Assembly: GCA_020912385.1 (NCBI GenBank)
Contig: CP087206.1
Location: forward strand, 3,224,001 to 3,288,000
Direction of reading: 5' to 3'
DNA: 64,000 nucleotides
Source of the DNA: Neofusicoccum parvum
Lineage: Eukaryota > Ascomycota > Dothideomycetes > Botryosphaeriales > Botryosphaeriaceae
Shown: positions 18,943-30,858 of the stretch, piece after piece
Numbering within the stretch: the stretch's first letter is position 1
Layout: each line of letters starts with the position of its first letter
Notes under the pieces: generated by a model
Told to the model about the DNA's origin: nothing
Database searches by the model: none
The model's input: the letters and a program-made list of their open reading frames with translations, nothing else
Position numbers and translations under genes: made by a program

Positions 18943-21900
18943 ATGTCGCAGAACAGCTACCAGGCCTACCCGGCCTACGAGCCCGGGCCCGCTGTACGTG
19001 GCGCCTCCTCCGCCGTCCGACCCCAATGCGTGAATTGACCTTTTGCAGTATTTCAATGGCTCGATAAATGCTCCGGCGCGCGCGTTTGACCCGCGCGCGC
19101 AGGCGCCGCAGCCGGGTGTCAAGCAAATGGAGCCCGGCATGCAGGCCATTCTGGACGGTGCCCACGATGCCAGGCACTCGATATCAAGGCCCTTTGACAG
19201 CTACACGTTCCCCGGCTACGAGGCGTCGTTCCACACCACTTCGTCGTCGTTAGACCAGGGCCTGCAGGCGTTGCTGAACGGCCACCGGCCATATGCCTCG
19301 CGCGAGCCCAGCGTGTCTTATGCCAACCCCATCGCCAACTTCTACAACGATGCCGATGGCCCGTGGAACAGCCTGCGCGCTACCAGCCAGGCCCGGAGCT
19401 CCACCTCCAACGCCACGCTGACGGTGCCCGTGCCCAACCTGGACTATAACAACTATAGAGATGCGCCAGCATCCGAGATATCAGATTCGGGGTACGCATC
19501 TCAAGCCGCAGCCTCACAGTCCATCGTAAACACAGAGCCGACCGACTACAACAGAGAGTGTGGCGATTTGCCTGTGCAAGTAAACAGCTTCTCATTTACC
19601 ACTGCTTCAAGTAGCTCTCCTCTTCATGATATCCAATCTCTTGGCACCCGCACTGCCGACGAGGCTGATGCCCGGGCGCAACATCGTCAAAAGCAAGGCC
19701 AGAATTCATTGCTGTGCTTACACTGTGGAGAGACGGCAAGATGTCCGTCAGACGCCAAGTGCGTACCCACCTGTCTAGACACTTCGCGTTCTACGCTCAC
19801 CAAGCATGATTAGGAAACATGAGCTCAAACACACCAAGCCTCATAGATGCGATGTAGCCAACTGCAATCGCAAAGACGGTTTTACCACCGTCAATGACCT
19901 GAACAGGCATAAGAAGAGTGTGCATAAGATGAGCGGCATGACTAAATCGTTTAGATGTGTAGCCGATCGCTGTAAGAACAAGGACAAGATATGGCCCCGG
20001 CTAGACAACTTCAAGCAGCACGTGCAAAGAATGCATCAAGATGAGAATATGGAAGACATGATTCAACGGTATGCACCTTAGGTGTTGGACATGCCTCCCC
20101 CACCACGCTAACGCGAAAAGGTCGCAATGCTTTGGCAATCTCGCTGCTGCCGCGCCAGGCACGCCTCGCATAGAGTCCGGGTCGCCAATGGACAACACTC
20201 TGGCCGGAATAGATTCCAAAACCAGCAGCCCGGATGGGAGCCACCACAACAACTCTTTGGACTTCGGACCCGGCCAAGACAGGAATGAAGACAGCTCCAA
20301 CAGCCTTGCCCCGGATTTCAAGGCATCATTTCCCCATGATCAGCACTGGGAGCAGCCGCCGTTCCATGGCTACCAGGTTGAGCCCGTTCAGCCCGCACAA
20401 ACACCAGAGGACCAGAAGCCAACGAGGGGCAAACAACCCGACGCGCCCAAGCTAAGAGAACTGGCTGATGCCGCAACGGCCGCTTCTCACACGCCCGGCC
20501 AATCAAAACCCCGGAACGAATCCAGATCAGGAGCATCCAAACCGCAGTCATCCAGACGGAATTCCATCATGGAAGACCCCCAGAAGAGGATCCTCGGTCC
20601 GATTTCCAATCTCATCGCTTCGAGTATCAACCAAGGCGCCGCCAACGAGTCGTTAGACAAGGCCGTTCTTAGAGCCCTCCTGGAGCTGGAGAAGAATAAG
20701 AACATTATCACACCTGCCAACCACCGTCGAAACTTGAGCTTAAAGGAGGATCGAAGTTCAAAGAATGCTGAGAGGCCCCCTCCCGGCTTTGGAGGCCCGG
20801 ACGGGACCGAGACCACCATCTCTACGGCGGAGGTCTTGCAGGGTCTTGCGGCTCTCTCCAAGCGTATCAGACAATCTGCAAGGAAACCTAATCCAATCGT
20901 TAACAGCAGGTCAAATAGGTCTCAAGGATTCAAATGCCCAGATTGCCCAAAGGTGCTTGCGCGGCAATGCGACATGAAGTAATCTCTCCATCAACACACC
21001 TTTCCAAACCATGCCATTCTGCTAACACCACAACCACAACAGCAAGCACCGGAAACGCCACACGCGCCCCTATGGCTGTACCTTCTCCAAATGTTTCAAG
21101 AAATTTGGCAGCAAGAACGACTGGAAGCGGCACGAAGGCAGCCAGCACTTCCAGGTCGAGACGTGGCGCTGCGAACACCAGGTATCGCATGAGGCGCCTA
21201 AATGCGCGGAAATCTTCTACGAGAGCAAGGTCTTCGAGAAACACCTACGCGATAGCCACCGCATAGCAGACCAGACACACATCGACACGGAGTTGCGCAC
21301 GCGCCGCATCGGTCGCAACGGCCAATCGCGCTTCTGGTGCGGCTTCTGCCAGCGCATCATCGAGTTAAAAACTCGCTTCGTCGAGGCGTGGGAGGAGCGT
21401 TTCAATCACATCGACGAGCACTTTAAGCTCAAGCGCCCCATCACCGAGTGGCTCGACATTGAGGCCAACAAGCCGAAAGGCGAGGTCGAGGCTCGCATGG
21501 ATAGAATCGACTTCGACGACGAGGATCCACAACCGGCTTCGTTGAACGCGTCTAGCGAGGGGAGCGAGGGTGACCCAAACAGCCCAAGTGAAACGGGCCC
21601 TACGGGGGCGTCGCTGCGCGGAACTGCGGAGCGGGTGGATGCGGACGTGATGATCTTATCATTACCGAGGAAGGGAAGGAAGAGGACAAGAGAGGAGGCG
21701 GAAGGCGAGGAGGACGAGCCCGTAGACGGCGAGCCGCGGAGGAAGAGCAGGAAGGGTGGGGAGACGTTGTTCTTTTGCGTCAGTACATGTCCTTTCAAAC
21801 CAGTTGCAATCTCGTCGCTGACTAGGATGCTACCGCAGTGCGACTGCAAGCAAGGCCCCTTTGCCTGGTCCCTCTACCAGAGCTGCCTCTACTGCGACCA

Positions 21901-21994
21901 CGAGTTCTGCGAGCGCTGTGATCGGCGGAAGCACGAGAGCTCGACTGAGGAATCCGTCGATTATAACCTCTGGTCGCATGTCGTCAGCCGCTGA
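18943..21994 (+). CDS. Multi-finger C2H2 protein with Cys-rich C-terminus, about 921 aa
   Basis: Exons 18943-18993, 19049-19758, 19814-20068, 20121-20978 and 21043-21994, the last probably containing an in-phase intron at 21779-21838. Product 921 aa, or 941 if that intron is retained. The first finger array (about residues 230-335) starts with CLHCGETARCPSDAKKHELK, completed across an intron, then CDVANCNRKDGF ... HKKSVH and CVADRCKNKD ... HVQRMH. The second array (about 620-720) has CPDCPKVLARQCDMNKHRKR (also completed across an intron), then CTFSKCFKKFGSKNDWKRHE, a WRC linker and KHLRDSH. A looser CGFCQRI ... HIDEH unit follows. A final Cys cluster (CDCKQGPF, CLYCDHEFCERCDR) may bind zinc. 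The joins are supported because each one rebuilds a finger. Tandem with, and related in layout to, the preceding gene. Confidence 0.88.
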
Positions 21995-23149
21995 TCCGTC
22001 TGCTCCCTTTCCTTACCGTTTCGCTTTTCCTCTTGCCACGCACCACGTGCGGCTTGGACGAGCGCACGCTTTGTATGATGTCGACGATGGCGAACAATGT
22101 GCCACCGAAGCGAAAAAAAAAGTGTTCCTGACAACTCAGAATAAAAACACCTGCAAAGGCAAAAATAACGTGAGTGGGGATAGAGTCGGCGTTGTTCAGT
22201 TGACCGGTTTGTTTCTTCGTTCGGTCACTTTTTTTTTTGGTGGTAACCTCTGTCGTCGACGGTGTTGAGCTTTTCTCGATATATCCCAGCGGAAAGTAGA
22301 CATTTTCCAAACCTTGTTGTAGTTCTTAGGCCTGTTCAGTAGATGAAAACTAAGGCGAAAGAGAGAAGGGAGGGCAAGCCGGTAGTGCGACCACGGTCGA
22401 AGCGACTGAAATGAAATTACGAATCCGTGTGTAGCAATGTTCTTCACGTCGGTCTCTTCTGTTAGTCTGAAGTTGAAGAGCTTTGAATTTTCGCTCTTGC
22501 TTCTCGAATTAAGGAGCCTGAGTTTTCGTGCAACTATCTGTCGTTGAGGATGGCGTGACGCACCTTTCGCAAACGCCCATGTCCCCTTCTCTCCCGCCAC
22601 CTATTCCGGGCTATGTGAGTGAAGAGCAGTAGATTATTGGCGAGGAATTGTTCCTTCTCTCAGCCCATCGGGTCCAAAGCAAAGAAAAGAAAGCACACAC
22701 CGGCAGTATTAACACCAAAGGAGTGGGACCCGTTCCGCATCATACAGGAATGCAAAGGACGCTGAACGGTGGCCAATAGAAGGACAGGTGGAGAAATACA
22801 AAACGAGCCTGAGAACAAAGAAGAGGCAGCACAACCTAGTGGGGAAGATCTCGTATGAACGAATGCACAAAAGCGCTTCGCCAATATATTCATGCTCCTG
22901 ATGCAACAATCAATGTGCACGCAAACAAAGCAATAGGGTATGTGTCTCATCACGCCTTTTGAGATAGCCTCCCGACCAGAAACCCCTCTCTAACGCCGTG
23001 ATGTCCTGAATACATAAACAGGAGATGCCCCCCATCAAAGCATTTCGCTTGATCCAAGTAATCCGCTAAGTAAAACGCCAGACGCTTATGCCATGTACAT
23101 GTGTCTACAAAGCCACAGCAAACAAAAAGAAGGTTGAGGGATGGAGGGC
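21995..23149. other. Convergent intergenic region, 1.15 kb
   Basis: Lies between the stops of the C2H2 gene (plus) and the Sds3-like gene (minus). Clearly more AT-rich than coding DNA. An AATAAA at 22140-22145, about 146 nt past the C2H2 stop, is a plausible polyadenylation signal. No gene seen. Confidence 0.45.
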
Positions 23150-25810
23150 TCAACGGAAGAGTCCGCCTCCCACTACCCCTGTCCGCTGCGTCATGGCTGC
23201 GCGCTGAAGTTGCTCACCCGCGTCTTCATCTTTGATGGCGCTGGTAGGAGGACCTTCCCCAGCGGATTGTGCTCCTACGATGCCCAGCTGCGTCATTAGA
23301 GACGGGTTCTCGTACATATCGCGGGTGCGGTGCGAGTCGGGTTGGTGCGTCTCACGCGATGGGTGGGATCCGGGGCGGACAGGGGTGTCAACTGGTAGAT
23401 GATTATCCTGGCTCCGGGCAATGGCCTGCTTCAGTTGAAGAACTGGCGACTCGTAGGCTTCGCGCTGTGCCGTAGAATTCTGGCCATGCGTTGCAGTTCC
23501 CGAGGGAGGATTCGACTGCATGTCAATGGTTGATGCCGAGCCATTCGGCGCCTGAAGGTCGATTCTGTCTCTTTGTGCTGCGGGAGTCGCGAAGGGATTG
23601 CTGACAACACGTTGTTGTGATCCAGTCAATTGGTAATGAGAGTTGTTGTGCGCCGGGTGCTGGGGGTTTGCCCATGCATTCTGTTCGAAGAACTGCTCCT
23701 CGGCTGCAGCTCTATCGGCACGCGACGACTCGGCAAAGCCTGCTGAGCGAGCAGGTGGCTGGGCAGGGCGGCTCTGTATCTGAAGAAAGAGGTTCAGCTA
23801 CTGATTTTTCGAGTCTTATGCAGCGATGAGAACACTCACTCCCATGGCAGCTAGGTCCTGGTCCATTTCTGGGGATCGAGCCGTAGACAGATCAGGAGCG
23901 GCAGGGAAGCCGACGTGCTTTGCGATGCCAGACAGGATAGAAACTTCCAAATTGTACGCCGTCTGCTGCTGCACTTGCTGCGAGCGTTTTGGTGTGAATT
24001 TGACGGTGAAGTCCGCCTCGTTCGTTCCCCAATAACGCCTTTCTCTTTGTAATTGTGTAATACGCTGGTTGCATTGAGTGAGAGAGTTCATGCGAACCTC
24101 TGCAACATCGTGCGCGTATTGCCCGTGGATCGAGTTGCGCATGGCCACGAACTGCTTCCTGATTATGTCCCTCTTCAGCGCTAAGCGAACATCTTCCTGT
24201 CGAATCTTTTCGTCGCGGCGCTTGTCGACAGCCTGCAGCATAAGGAGGTATTCGTGATGGGTCGAGTTCGGTTGTCTCAACTGATCGAGCTCAAGTGACA
24301 GCCTGTCTAGCTGTTCATCCAGCCGCCTGTATTTCCATTAGCTCTAGACCGATCGTGAACATCAGTCGACGCTTACTTCTTCTGGAATGTCAAGAACTGC
24401 TTCTCTATCTTGTTGAGCTCTTCGAGGGCGTTATATTTCCGGCCGCCTGCCAAAACGTTAGCGCTGGGGCTTCAGGGACCAGATCTAGTCACTTACGCTC
24501 TTCCTCAATCACTGCTGTGTCCTCGCCCTCAAGTTCACCCTCGGGCGCCTCTTCTTCCTCGGCCTCAAGAGGTGTCGCGACTTGTTCGTCACTCTCGTTC
24601 GCCTTGCCCTTCTTGCCTTTTCGTTGGCCTTTCCTTCCCTTTGTTTTCTTGGGCCCCGAGGGGGCTTCATTCACTGCTTCGTGTGCAGCTTCCTCGTTAT
24701 CCTCCTCCTCGGCGAGCGGTTCAACTTCTTTAGAGGTGTGGTCTTCGTCCTCCTCAGCAACAGGCTCTTCCACCTCGTCATCCAATTCCATGGGGTCGCC
24801 GTTCAGCTCAAATGGACGAGTAGGGCTGGGACGCTTCCGTGCAGGCTGGTCGTTGTCCAGGTCATCCGCAATGGATGACAAGGCGCTGCTCGATCGCTTG
24901 CGCTTGCGGTCGCTTCCCTCTGCAGTCGCTGAATCGTCGGCGTCCGGCTCGACATCGTGTGTGTTGTCGGCGAGAGGCTCGTCCTCCTCATCGCTGACAT
25001 CGCCCGTCTCCGAGTCGGTTCTGCGTTGGCGAGTGGGCAGGGCGGGGCTCTGGCTGAAGCTATCTTGTTCTGCTGTCATTACCTTCGCCAACTTGCTTGG
25101 GCTCCGACCGGCCGGGCCTTCTGAACCATTTCTGACGTCTGTGGCCGTGCGCGTGAGCTTGCGTGGAGTGCTATCGATGCGTTCTGTCTCGGCCTCTGAA
25201 TCATTCTCGTCGACGGTGGGCGACGCGGGTTCCCTTAGCGCAGCCTCGTCGCGATCCTCGATGCTCTCTTCAGGGTCGCTGAGGCTGCTCGAGCCCTCGT
25301 CTCCGGCATCGGCAATCTCACCGTTGGAAGCGACGTCATGCACCGATGTGCCGTTCGCTTCGGCAGACATTGTCGCCGGGGCGTCGACGGACGTGTTTCC
25401 TGTGGGTGTGTCTTTGGCGGTGGAGTTGTTGCGCGGGCGGGGCAAGTCGCGCTGGAGGGGAGGGGACGCGGGCTCGGGCGACTCGAGAGGCTCAGGCGTA
25501 GGAGCTTTCGCAGGAACGTGTGTGGGAGTCGAGTGGCCGGTATCTGCACGCAAGATGATGTGTGAGCGATTTTGGTCCTCTCCAGCAGAGCTCAATGACG
25601 TGGTGGGCAGTCGCGACAGCGGGCACACGCAGCACCGACGCGGGACCGGCAGGCTGGAGCTAGCACACGATGGCTACGATGCGATAGAGAGGCTTCTGAG
25701 GGGTCGCTCTCGGGGTGCCGAGCGGAGGGCGGCTTACCGGTGGTGGTGGGTGCGCCAGTCTCTGGGGCGGTCTTGGACCTGCTCCTACTGCTCCGATGCA
25801 GCGCGCTCAT
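23150..25810 (-). CDS. Sds3-like subunit of a Sin3/Rpd3 histone deacetylase complex
   Basis: Five exons: 25810-25738, 25543-24497, 24446-24377, 24326-23840 and 23779-23150 (introns 194, 50, 50 and 60 nt) give 768 aa. A long acidic/Ser-rich N-terminus (~370 aa) contains a strongly basic patch (KKTKGRKGQRKGKKGKA) before the Sds3-like domain. The domain opens YNALEELNKIEKQFLTFQKK and RLDEQLDRLSLELDQLRQPN, then STHHEYLLMLQAVDKRRDEK and a long coiled coil ending near RERRYWG; a trailing motif GIAKHVGFPAAPDL follows. The two tiny introns break the coiled coil but restore it exactly. Members (Sds3, Dep1) scaffold Sin3-HDAC repressor complexes; which paralogue this is cannot be settled here. The C-terminal ~220 aa are Gln/Pro-rich. 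Divergent from NOP12. Confidence 0.88.
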
Positions 25811-26269
25811 GGTGTGCCGGTCTCAGCGGCCCACCAGACGGAATGTGAGGCCTGGCTGGCCGTGCGAGGGCTCTCGGGGGGTGGGCGGGCAAAATTGGGC
25901 GATTGCGGGTGAAGAGCACGATCGGCCGTGCGCGCTGGGAGCGGTGCGGGCGTGACGTCTTGAGAGGAGGATAGTGCGGGCGTCGGCGGGCGGCCGCGCG
26001 GGGCAAGCGGTGCGGACAGAGCTTGAGGGGCGTGAGAGCGGGTGGGCATCAGAAGCTCTGGGGTGGGCGCGTGGGGGAGGCGTGCGAGAGCGTGGTGATC
26101 TCTGGTCTCGCAGCTCTGCACTGGACCGGCCAGGGCACACGGCCTCTGCCCGCCCGAATGCCCGCTAGCGGCCCGTCGGCGACAGAAAAGTCGAAACGCC
26201 GATCGCCCAGCCCGCCTGCGTTTCTCTGCGCGAACTATTATTCTTCTGCACCGCGAAACACCACCAGAA
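25811..26269. promoter_or_regulatory. Divergent Sds3-like/NOP12 promoter region, 459 bp
   Basis: GC-rich intergenic DNA between two start codons pointing outward. The open frames through it lack family features. No named element identified. Confidence 0.45.
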
Positions 26270-28145
26270 ATGGCGAAGGACAAGGCCAAAAAGACTGCTG
26301 CTGCCGCGGCCGCCTCGGGCGCCCAGCTGAAGCTTGCCGCCAACAAGAAGGCCATTGACCCGGCCCTTGCCTCGCTGTTCGCGACCAGCGTGAGCTTCAA
26401 AATTCCCCATCCACTCGCGTGGCTAAACCCTCATGCTTTGCTCAGGTTGGTCCTGCGAAACCGCGCCCGAAGGAGGCTTACCAGCAAGCCCCTCCGAAGA
26501 CCGCACCCGAAACCGACGGCGACGACGACGAGGACGACGAGGGCGCCGACGAGGACGACGAAGACCTCTCCAGCATTGACGAAGAGCTTCCTGACGACGA
26601 AGAGGACGACCGCGACAAGGACGAAGATGGCGATGAGGATATGCCTGATGTGCAGGACGGCAGTTCTGACGAGGACGCCGTCATTCCTGTACACGAGTCT
26701 TTGATCGCGGCCCAGGGCGAGAAATCGCAGCGCAAGCGCAAGCGCAAGGGCGACGACGAGGACCTAGAGGAGGTATACATGCGTAAGCTGGCCAAGGAGG
26801 AGGCCAAAGAGGATGCCAAGAGGAAGGCCGAAAGGAGCACGAAGCGCCAAAGGAAGGAGGACGATGAAGCTGCCGAAGTCTCGCACGAAGAAGCGTCCTC
26901 CGACGAGGAGGCGTCCTCAGACAACAGCGAAGAGGAGGAGGATAGTGCTGCCTCGGACGTGGAGTCTGATTTCGAGATTCCCCAACACGAATCAAAAGCT
27001 TCTGAGCCGAAAGGAGATCCCGAGCTGGAGAAGGCTTCCCGCACTGTCTTCTTGGGGAATGTCTCTACCCAGGCCGTTTCGGACAAGTCCGCAAAGAAGA
27101 CGCTCATCAAGCACATGTCGTCCTTCCTGTCCGAGCTTCCCGACCACACCCCGCGGCACAAATTTGAGTCGATACGGTTCCGCTCCACCCCTTTCTCGAC
27201 GTATATACCCAAGAAGGCTGCGTACGCCAAGAAGGAGCTCATGGATGAGACGGCCCACAGCACGAATGCTTACGTCGTATACTCGACACAACAAGCCGCA
27301 AGAGAAGCAGCGAGGCGCCTGAACGGCACTGTCGTGCTGGAACGCCATCTGCGTGTCGACGAGGTTGCTCACCCAGCTAAGACCGACCATCGCCGCTGCA
27401 TCTTCGTTGGCAATTTAGGTTTTGTTGATGATGAAAGCATCATCCAAGAAGCTGAGGCAAAGCGCATCGGGAAAGAGATCAGGAAGAAGAAGGAGCCTGG
27501 TGACGTGGAAGAAGGCCTGTGGAGAACATTCGGCAAAGTTGGCACTGTTGAGAGTGTCAGGGTCGTCCGTGACCCCAAGACCAGGGTTGGCAAAGGGATT
27601 GCATACGTGCAGTTCACGGTAAGGACTCCAGCATTCCGACTATCGCGAATACATTGCCGATTTACATCTTGCAGGATGAAAACGCGGTTGAGGCGGCGTT
27701 GCTGTACAATGACAAGAAGTTCCCGCCCATGCTCCCGCGCAAGCTCCGAGTTGTGCGCGCCAAGGCCATCAAGCGCAACACAAAGAATAACTCTGCAGCC
27801 TCAACTCGCCCCGTGTCGTTCAAAGGCGTTTACAGCCCCAAGGTTTCTGCTGAGCAAAAGTCTATGCAAGGTCGCGCCGCCAAGTTGCTTGGCAAGGCTG
27901 GTGCTGCCAAAGCCCGATCAGACAGCAAGCCTGTCGGAAGGAGGGAGTTTCAGAAGGATGCTAAGCCCGCGAATGGCTTCAAGACCCCGGAGCAGTTTGT
28001 CTTTGAAGGCCACCGAGCAAGTGAAAAACAAGGCAAGACTGGTCTGAAGCTGGGCGGAAAGAAAGGCAAAAAGGGTGGAAAGCCGACGTCGAGAAGCAGC
28101 AAAAGGGGCGCAGCTTGGAAGGCATCTGGAGGAAAGAAAGGCTAA
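26270..28145 (+). CDS. NOP12: NOP12, nucleolar RRM protein for 25S/5.8S rRNA maturation
   Basis: Exons 26270-26389, 26446-27618 and 27675-28145 (introns 56 nt each) give 587 aa. A short Ala/Lys N-terminus leads into a very acidic region (residues ~55-120, D/E runs), then a basic stretch ([15 protein letters not shown]) and a further acidic block. RRM1 begins near residue 236 ([16 protein letters not shown]), with [12 protein letters not shown] and [23 protein letters not shown]2 begins near 356 ([14 protein letters not shown]), with [20 protein letters not shown] and [13 protein letters not shown]. The second intron falls within RRM2 and is removed cleanly in phase. The C-terminus is Lys/Gly-rich, ending [16 protein letters not shown], typical of nucleolar proteins. 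Yeast Nop12 acts in pre-60S assembly. Confidence 0.94.
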
Positions 28146-28631
28146 TTGGTGTTCTTCTCAAAGCATTATTCCCAGGGCTGGGCTGGATCTCAAAAACTTC
28201 AAATGATGCCAATGGCAGGCATTCTAGCGCGACATCGGGAAGGGCTCAACCACTGGTCAGACCACCGTGCTGATTGTAGGCAGGAGAGACAGCAGCTGAG
28301 ATCCTCAGACTTGGTCGTACAGAATGTCTACTGGAGTGCTCACCCGTGCAGTGGATGTCTCTGTAACCTTGTACATTTCTAACATTGGGCACGAAGAGGG
28401 TGGCTGAGTTGGTGGGACACACAAGTGAACAGGGTCAGGCTGACCACAAGGGTGTCTTACGTGTCCATGAGTGGGCTGAAGGATACACAAAAGCTTCAGG
28501 TGACAATGCTGAACGTGGCGATGAAGCGTTGCTGGTTGGTGTGTAAGCAGCCTTGAACAAAAGCAATGGACGTGCAAACCTACATTGCTTGAGCTCTAGT
28601 GAAGCACCTTTTCCATCAAAAACCTGCCACA
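28146..28631. other. Intergenic, 486 bp (NOP12 3' flank and DUF3176 upstream region)
   Basis: Same-strand spacer. Contains a short upstream ORF (ATG near 28566, eight codons) before the DUF3176 start. No gene supported. Confidence 0.35.
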
Positions 28632-30666
28632 ATGACTGCCCAATATGTCCCATCGTACTCAGAGCCGCTTCTTCATTTACTGAGAACTACGGTGCCGTCT
28701 AGGTCTGAAGAAACAGGCACATGTCAGGACTCGCACATCAACGATCGGTCCCACCACCTCTCGCAATCTACATCAAGCCCTGAGAATCTCCTTCAAATCG
28801 AGGCCGACACTGAGTGTTCTGCCAAAGGAATGAGAGCTACTACAGTGTCTGGAGATCTACAGTCTGCGTTGGCCCAACACCAGCACTCTTCGCCACGTTC
28901 TTCGGAAACCTTTTCCTTCCAAAGGCCGCCCACGGCCGCAGCGAATGATCACCACGGCTTTAGTTACATCCAGGGATGGAACTGGGAAATCCTTTCAGCA
29001 TTTTTTAGCTTCAGCTGCACGGCAGTCATTGTCATCGTTCTGCTTCTTTACCGCGAGCAGCCTCAGTCCAGTTGGCCCTTTGTGGTTCCCCCCAACACTC
29101 TAGTTGCAACATTATCGACCTTTTCGAGAGCTACACTGATGGTTCCCGTGGCATCATGCATCAGCCAGTTGGCTTGGATAAATCTCATGGATGAGCCTCA
29201 TCCTCTCTACCGATTTCAACTGTTTGACGATGCAAGTCGGGGTCCACGGGGCGCCGCGGCGCTCTTGTGGGAGACAACCGTACACGCAAAGTTGGCAGCC
29301 TGGGGATCCATCATCACGATTCTTACTCTGGCAATGAGTCCATTCACGCAATTACTGCTTTACTCACCCTCGCGCAGTATTGCAACGTTCAACACGACAG
29401 CTATTATTGGGACGGCGCAGTCTTACGAAGAGGAAATCAACAACTGTAAGCTTTGAAGCCCACGAACAGCTACTTTCGTTATGTGCTGATGATGTTCAAG
29501 TTGAGGGGTTTCCTGGACCTGGTCAACAGATGCGAAGAGCAGTTCGAAGCGGTTTATACGATCTGGAATATCAGCCCAAATATCATTGTCCAAGCGACAG
29601 CTGCTTTTGGCCTAACATAGCAACCTTGGCTATTTGCAGTCACTGCAGAAACGTTTCTCTTACATCTACGGCCGTTTGCCAAAATGATCAGTGTAATTAC
29701 ACCACACCTTCGGGTCTTGAAGTGGACGTCATGCCGAATCTTACGGTGATCGTAGCTGATGGGAAGAGTTCATCTCCCGACACCTACGCGGTCTCCTTTG
29801 ATGATGATGATCTCCACCAGGACAACGCCCTCTGCCGCTTTGCTGTAGTCAGCTGGATCCATATGGATATTCGGGGTACACCGAATGTCACCGAGTGCAC
29901 CATGGATCTATGCGCGACGACATTTACTAATGCATCTGTCAGCAACGGCAAGTTTATCGCCGGCCACACCCAAAAAGCGACACTGCACACCAATTCCACC
30001 CTCCCGAAAGCGGATCCGGAGGCCGGAATCCCCGTCCCAGGATCGCATCTGCTCAAATTTGAAACTTCAATCAACCCAAGTTCGAGATTCCGCAATGTGA
30101 CATACACTGTCAACGGACTTAACTACTGGTCGCTTCGACATTATCTTCTAAGCATATTTGGAATGTACGGCGATGACATAGACTTTGCAGTAGCAGCGTC
30201 GCAGTTGGGTGTTGTCGAAGCTGTGCGACTAGTGGCCGAGAGGATGACATACGCCATCGGCCGCAACCCCAACGCCACCGAATCTCCGGGCTATGTTGTT
30301 ACTTCCGAACGTGTTATTGCTGTCCAATGGTGGTGGTTAATACTTCCCGTGGCGGAGATACTGATGGGCATCGGGTTATTGATTGCCACCATCATCCATA
30401 CCAGCCGCCGCGACGTCGCGTCATGGAAGTCCTCCAGCATTCTACCTTTCCTCGTCCAAGTAAGGGGCTGGGACGATGAGGAAATTGGAGCCTGTCAATC
30501 AGCAAAAGACTTGGAAAGGATGTCAAAGGACATGCGGGGGAGGTTGGTAAAAGGGCCGGATAACACATTGTTTTTCGTGAATGCTGGTAGCAAGCCGGTT
30601 TCGCGGTGGCCACCTACATTAGGACTTGACAGGCTTTTCGCATGGCTACCGAGAACGAAGGACTGA
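28632..30666 (+). CDS. DUF3176 family membrane protein
   Basis: Exons 28632-29445 and 29501-30666 (intron 55 nt) give 659 aa. The start is the first ATG of the frame (MTAQYVPSYSEPLL). After ~110 polar residues, WNWEILSAFFSFSCTAVIVI begins the family core: span 1 (~residues 117-140), span 2 around NTLVATLSTFSRATLMVPVA, then ISQLAWINLMDEPHPLYRF and FDDASRGPRGAAALLW, the DUF3176 signature. Span 3 is LAAWGSIITILTLAMSPFTQ. A long, Cys-containing and N-glycosylation-rich (NVS, NYT, NVT, NST sites) loop precedes the last span, WWWLILPVAEILMGIGLLIA, and a cytosolic tail. The family is abundant in filamentous ascomycetes and has no established function. Confidence 0.9.
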
Positions 30667-30858
30667 TTGAGCTTTGATACCCGGTGGTAGTGAGGAATGA
30701 GGGTGATAAGATGAGACAACAGGGATGCCGGCCCCAATCGAAGCAATTGTTCGAACAACGCATAAATACATCAATTGATTTCCATTTTGATCTCGTGCAG
30801 ATGATGAACCCTACCCTATGTGCTTCTCAACCAGTCCAGCCCCAATCTGTTACCAATC

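Noticed and set aside
24295..25848. 517-codon Ser-rich open frame on the plus strand
   Set aside because: It is antisense to the Sds3-like gene; its Ser/Leu richness mirrors the acidic codons of the real gene, and it has no motifs.
26478..27263. 261-codon Ser-rich open frame on the minus strand
   Set aside because: Antisense shadow of the Asp/Glu-rich part of NOP12.
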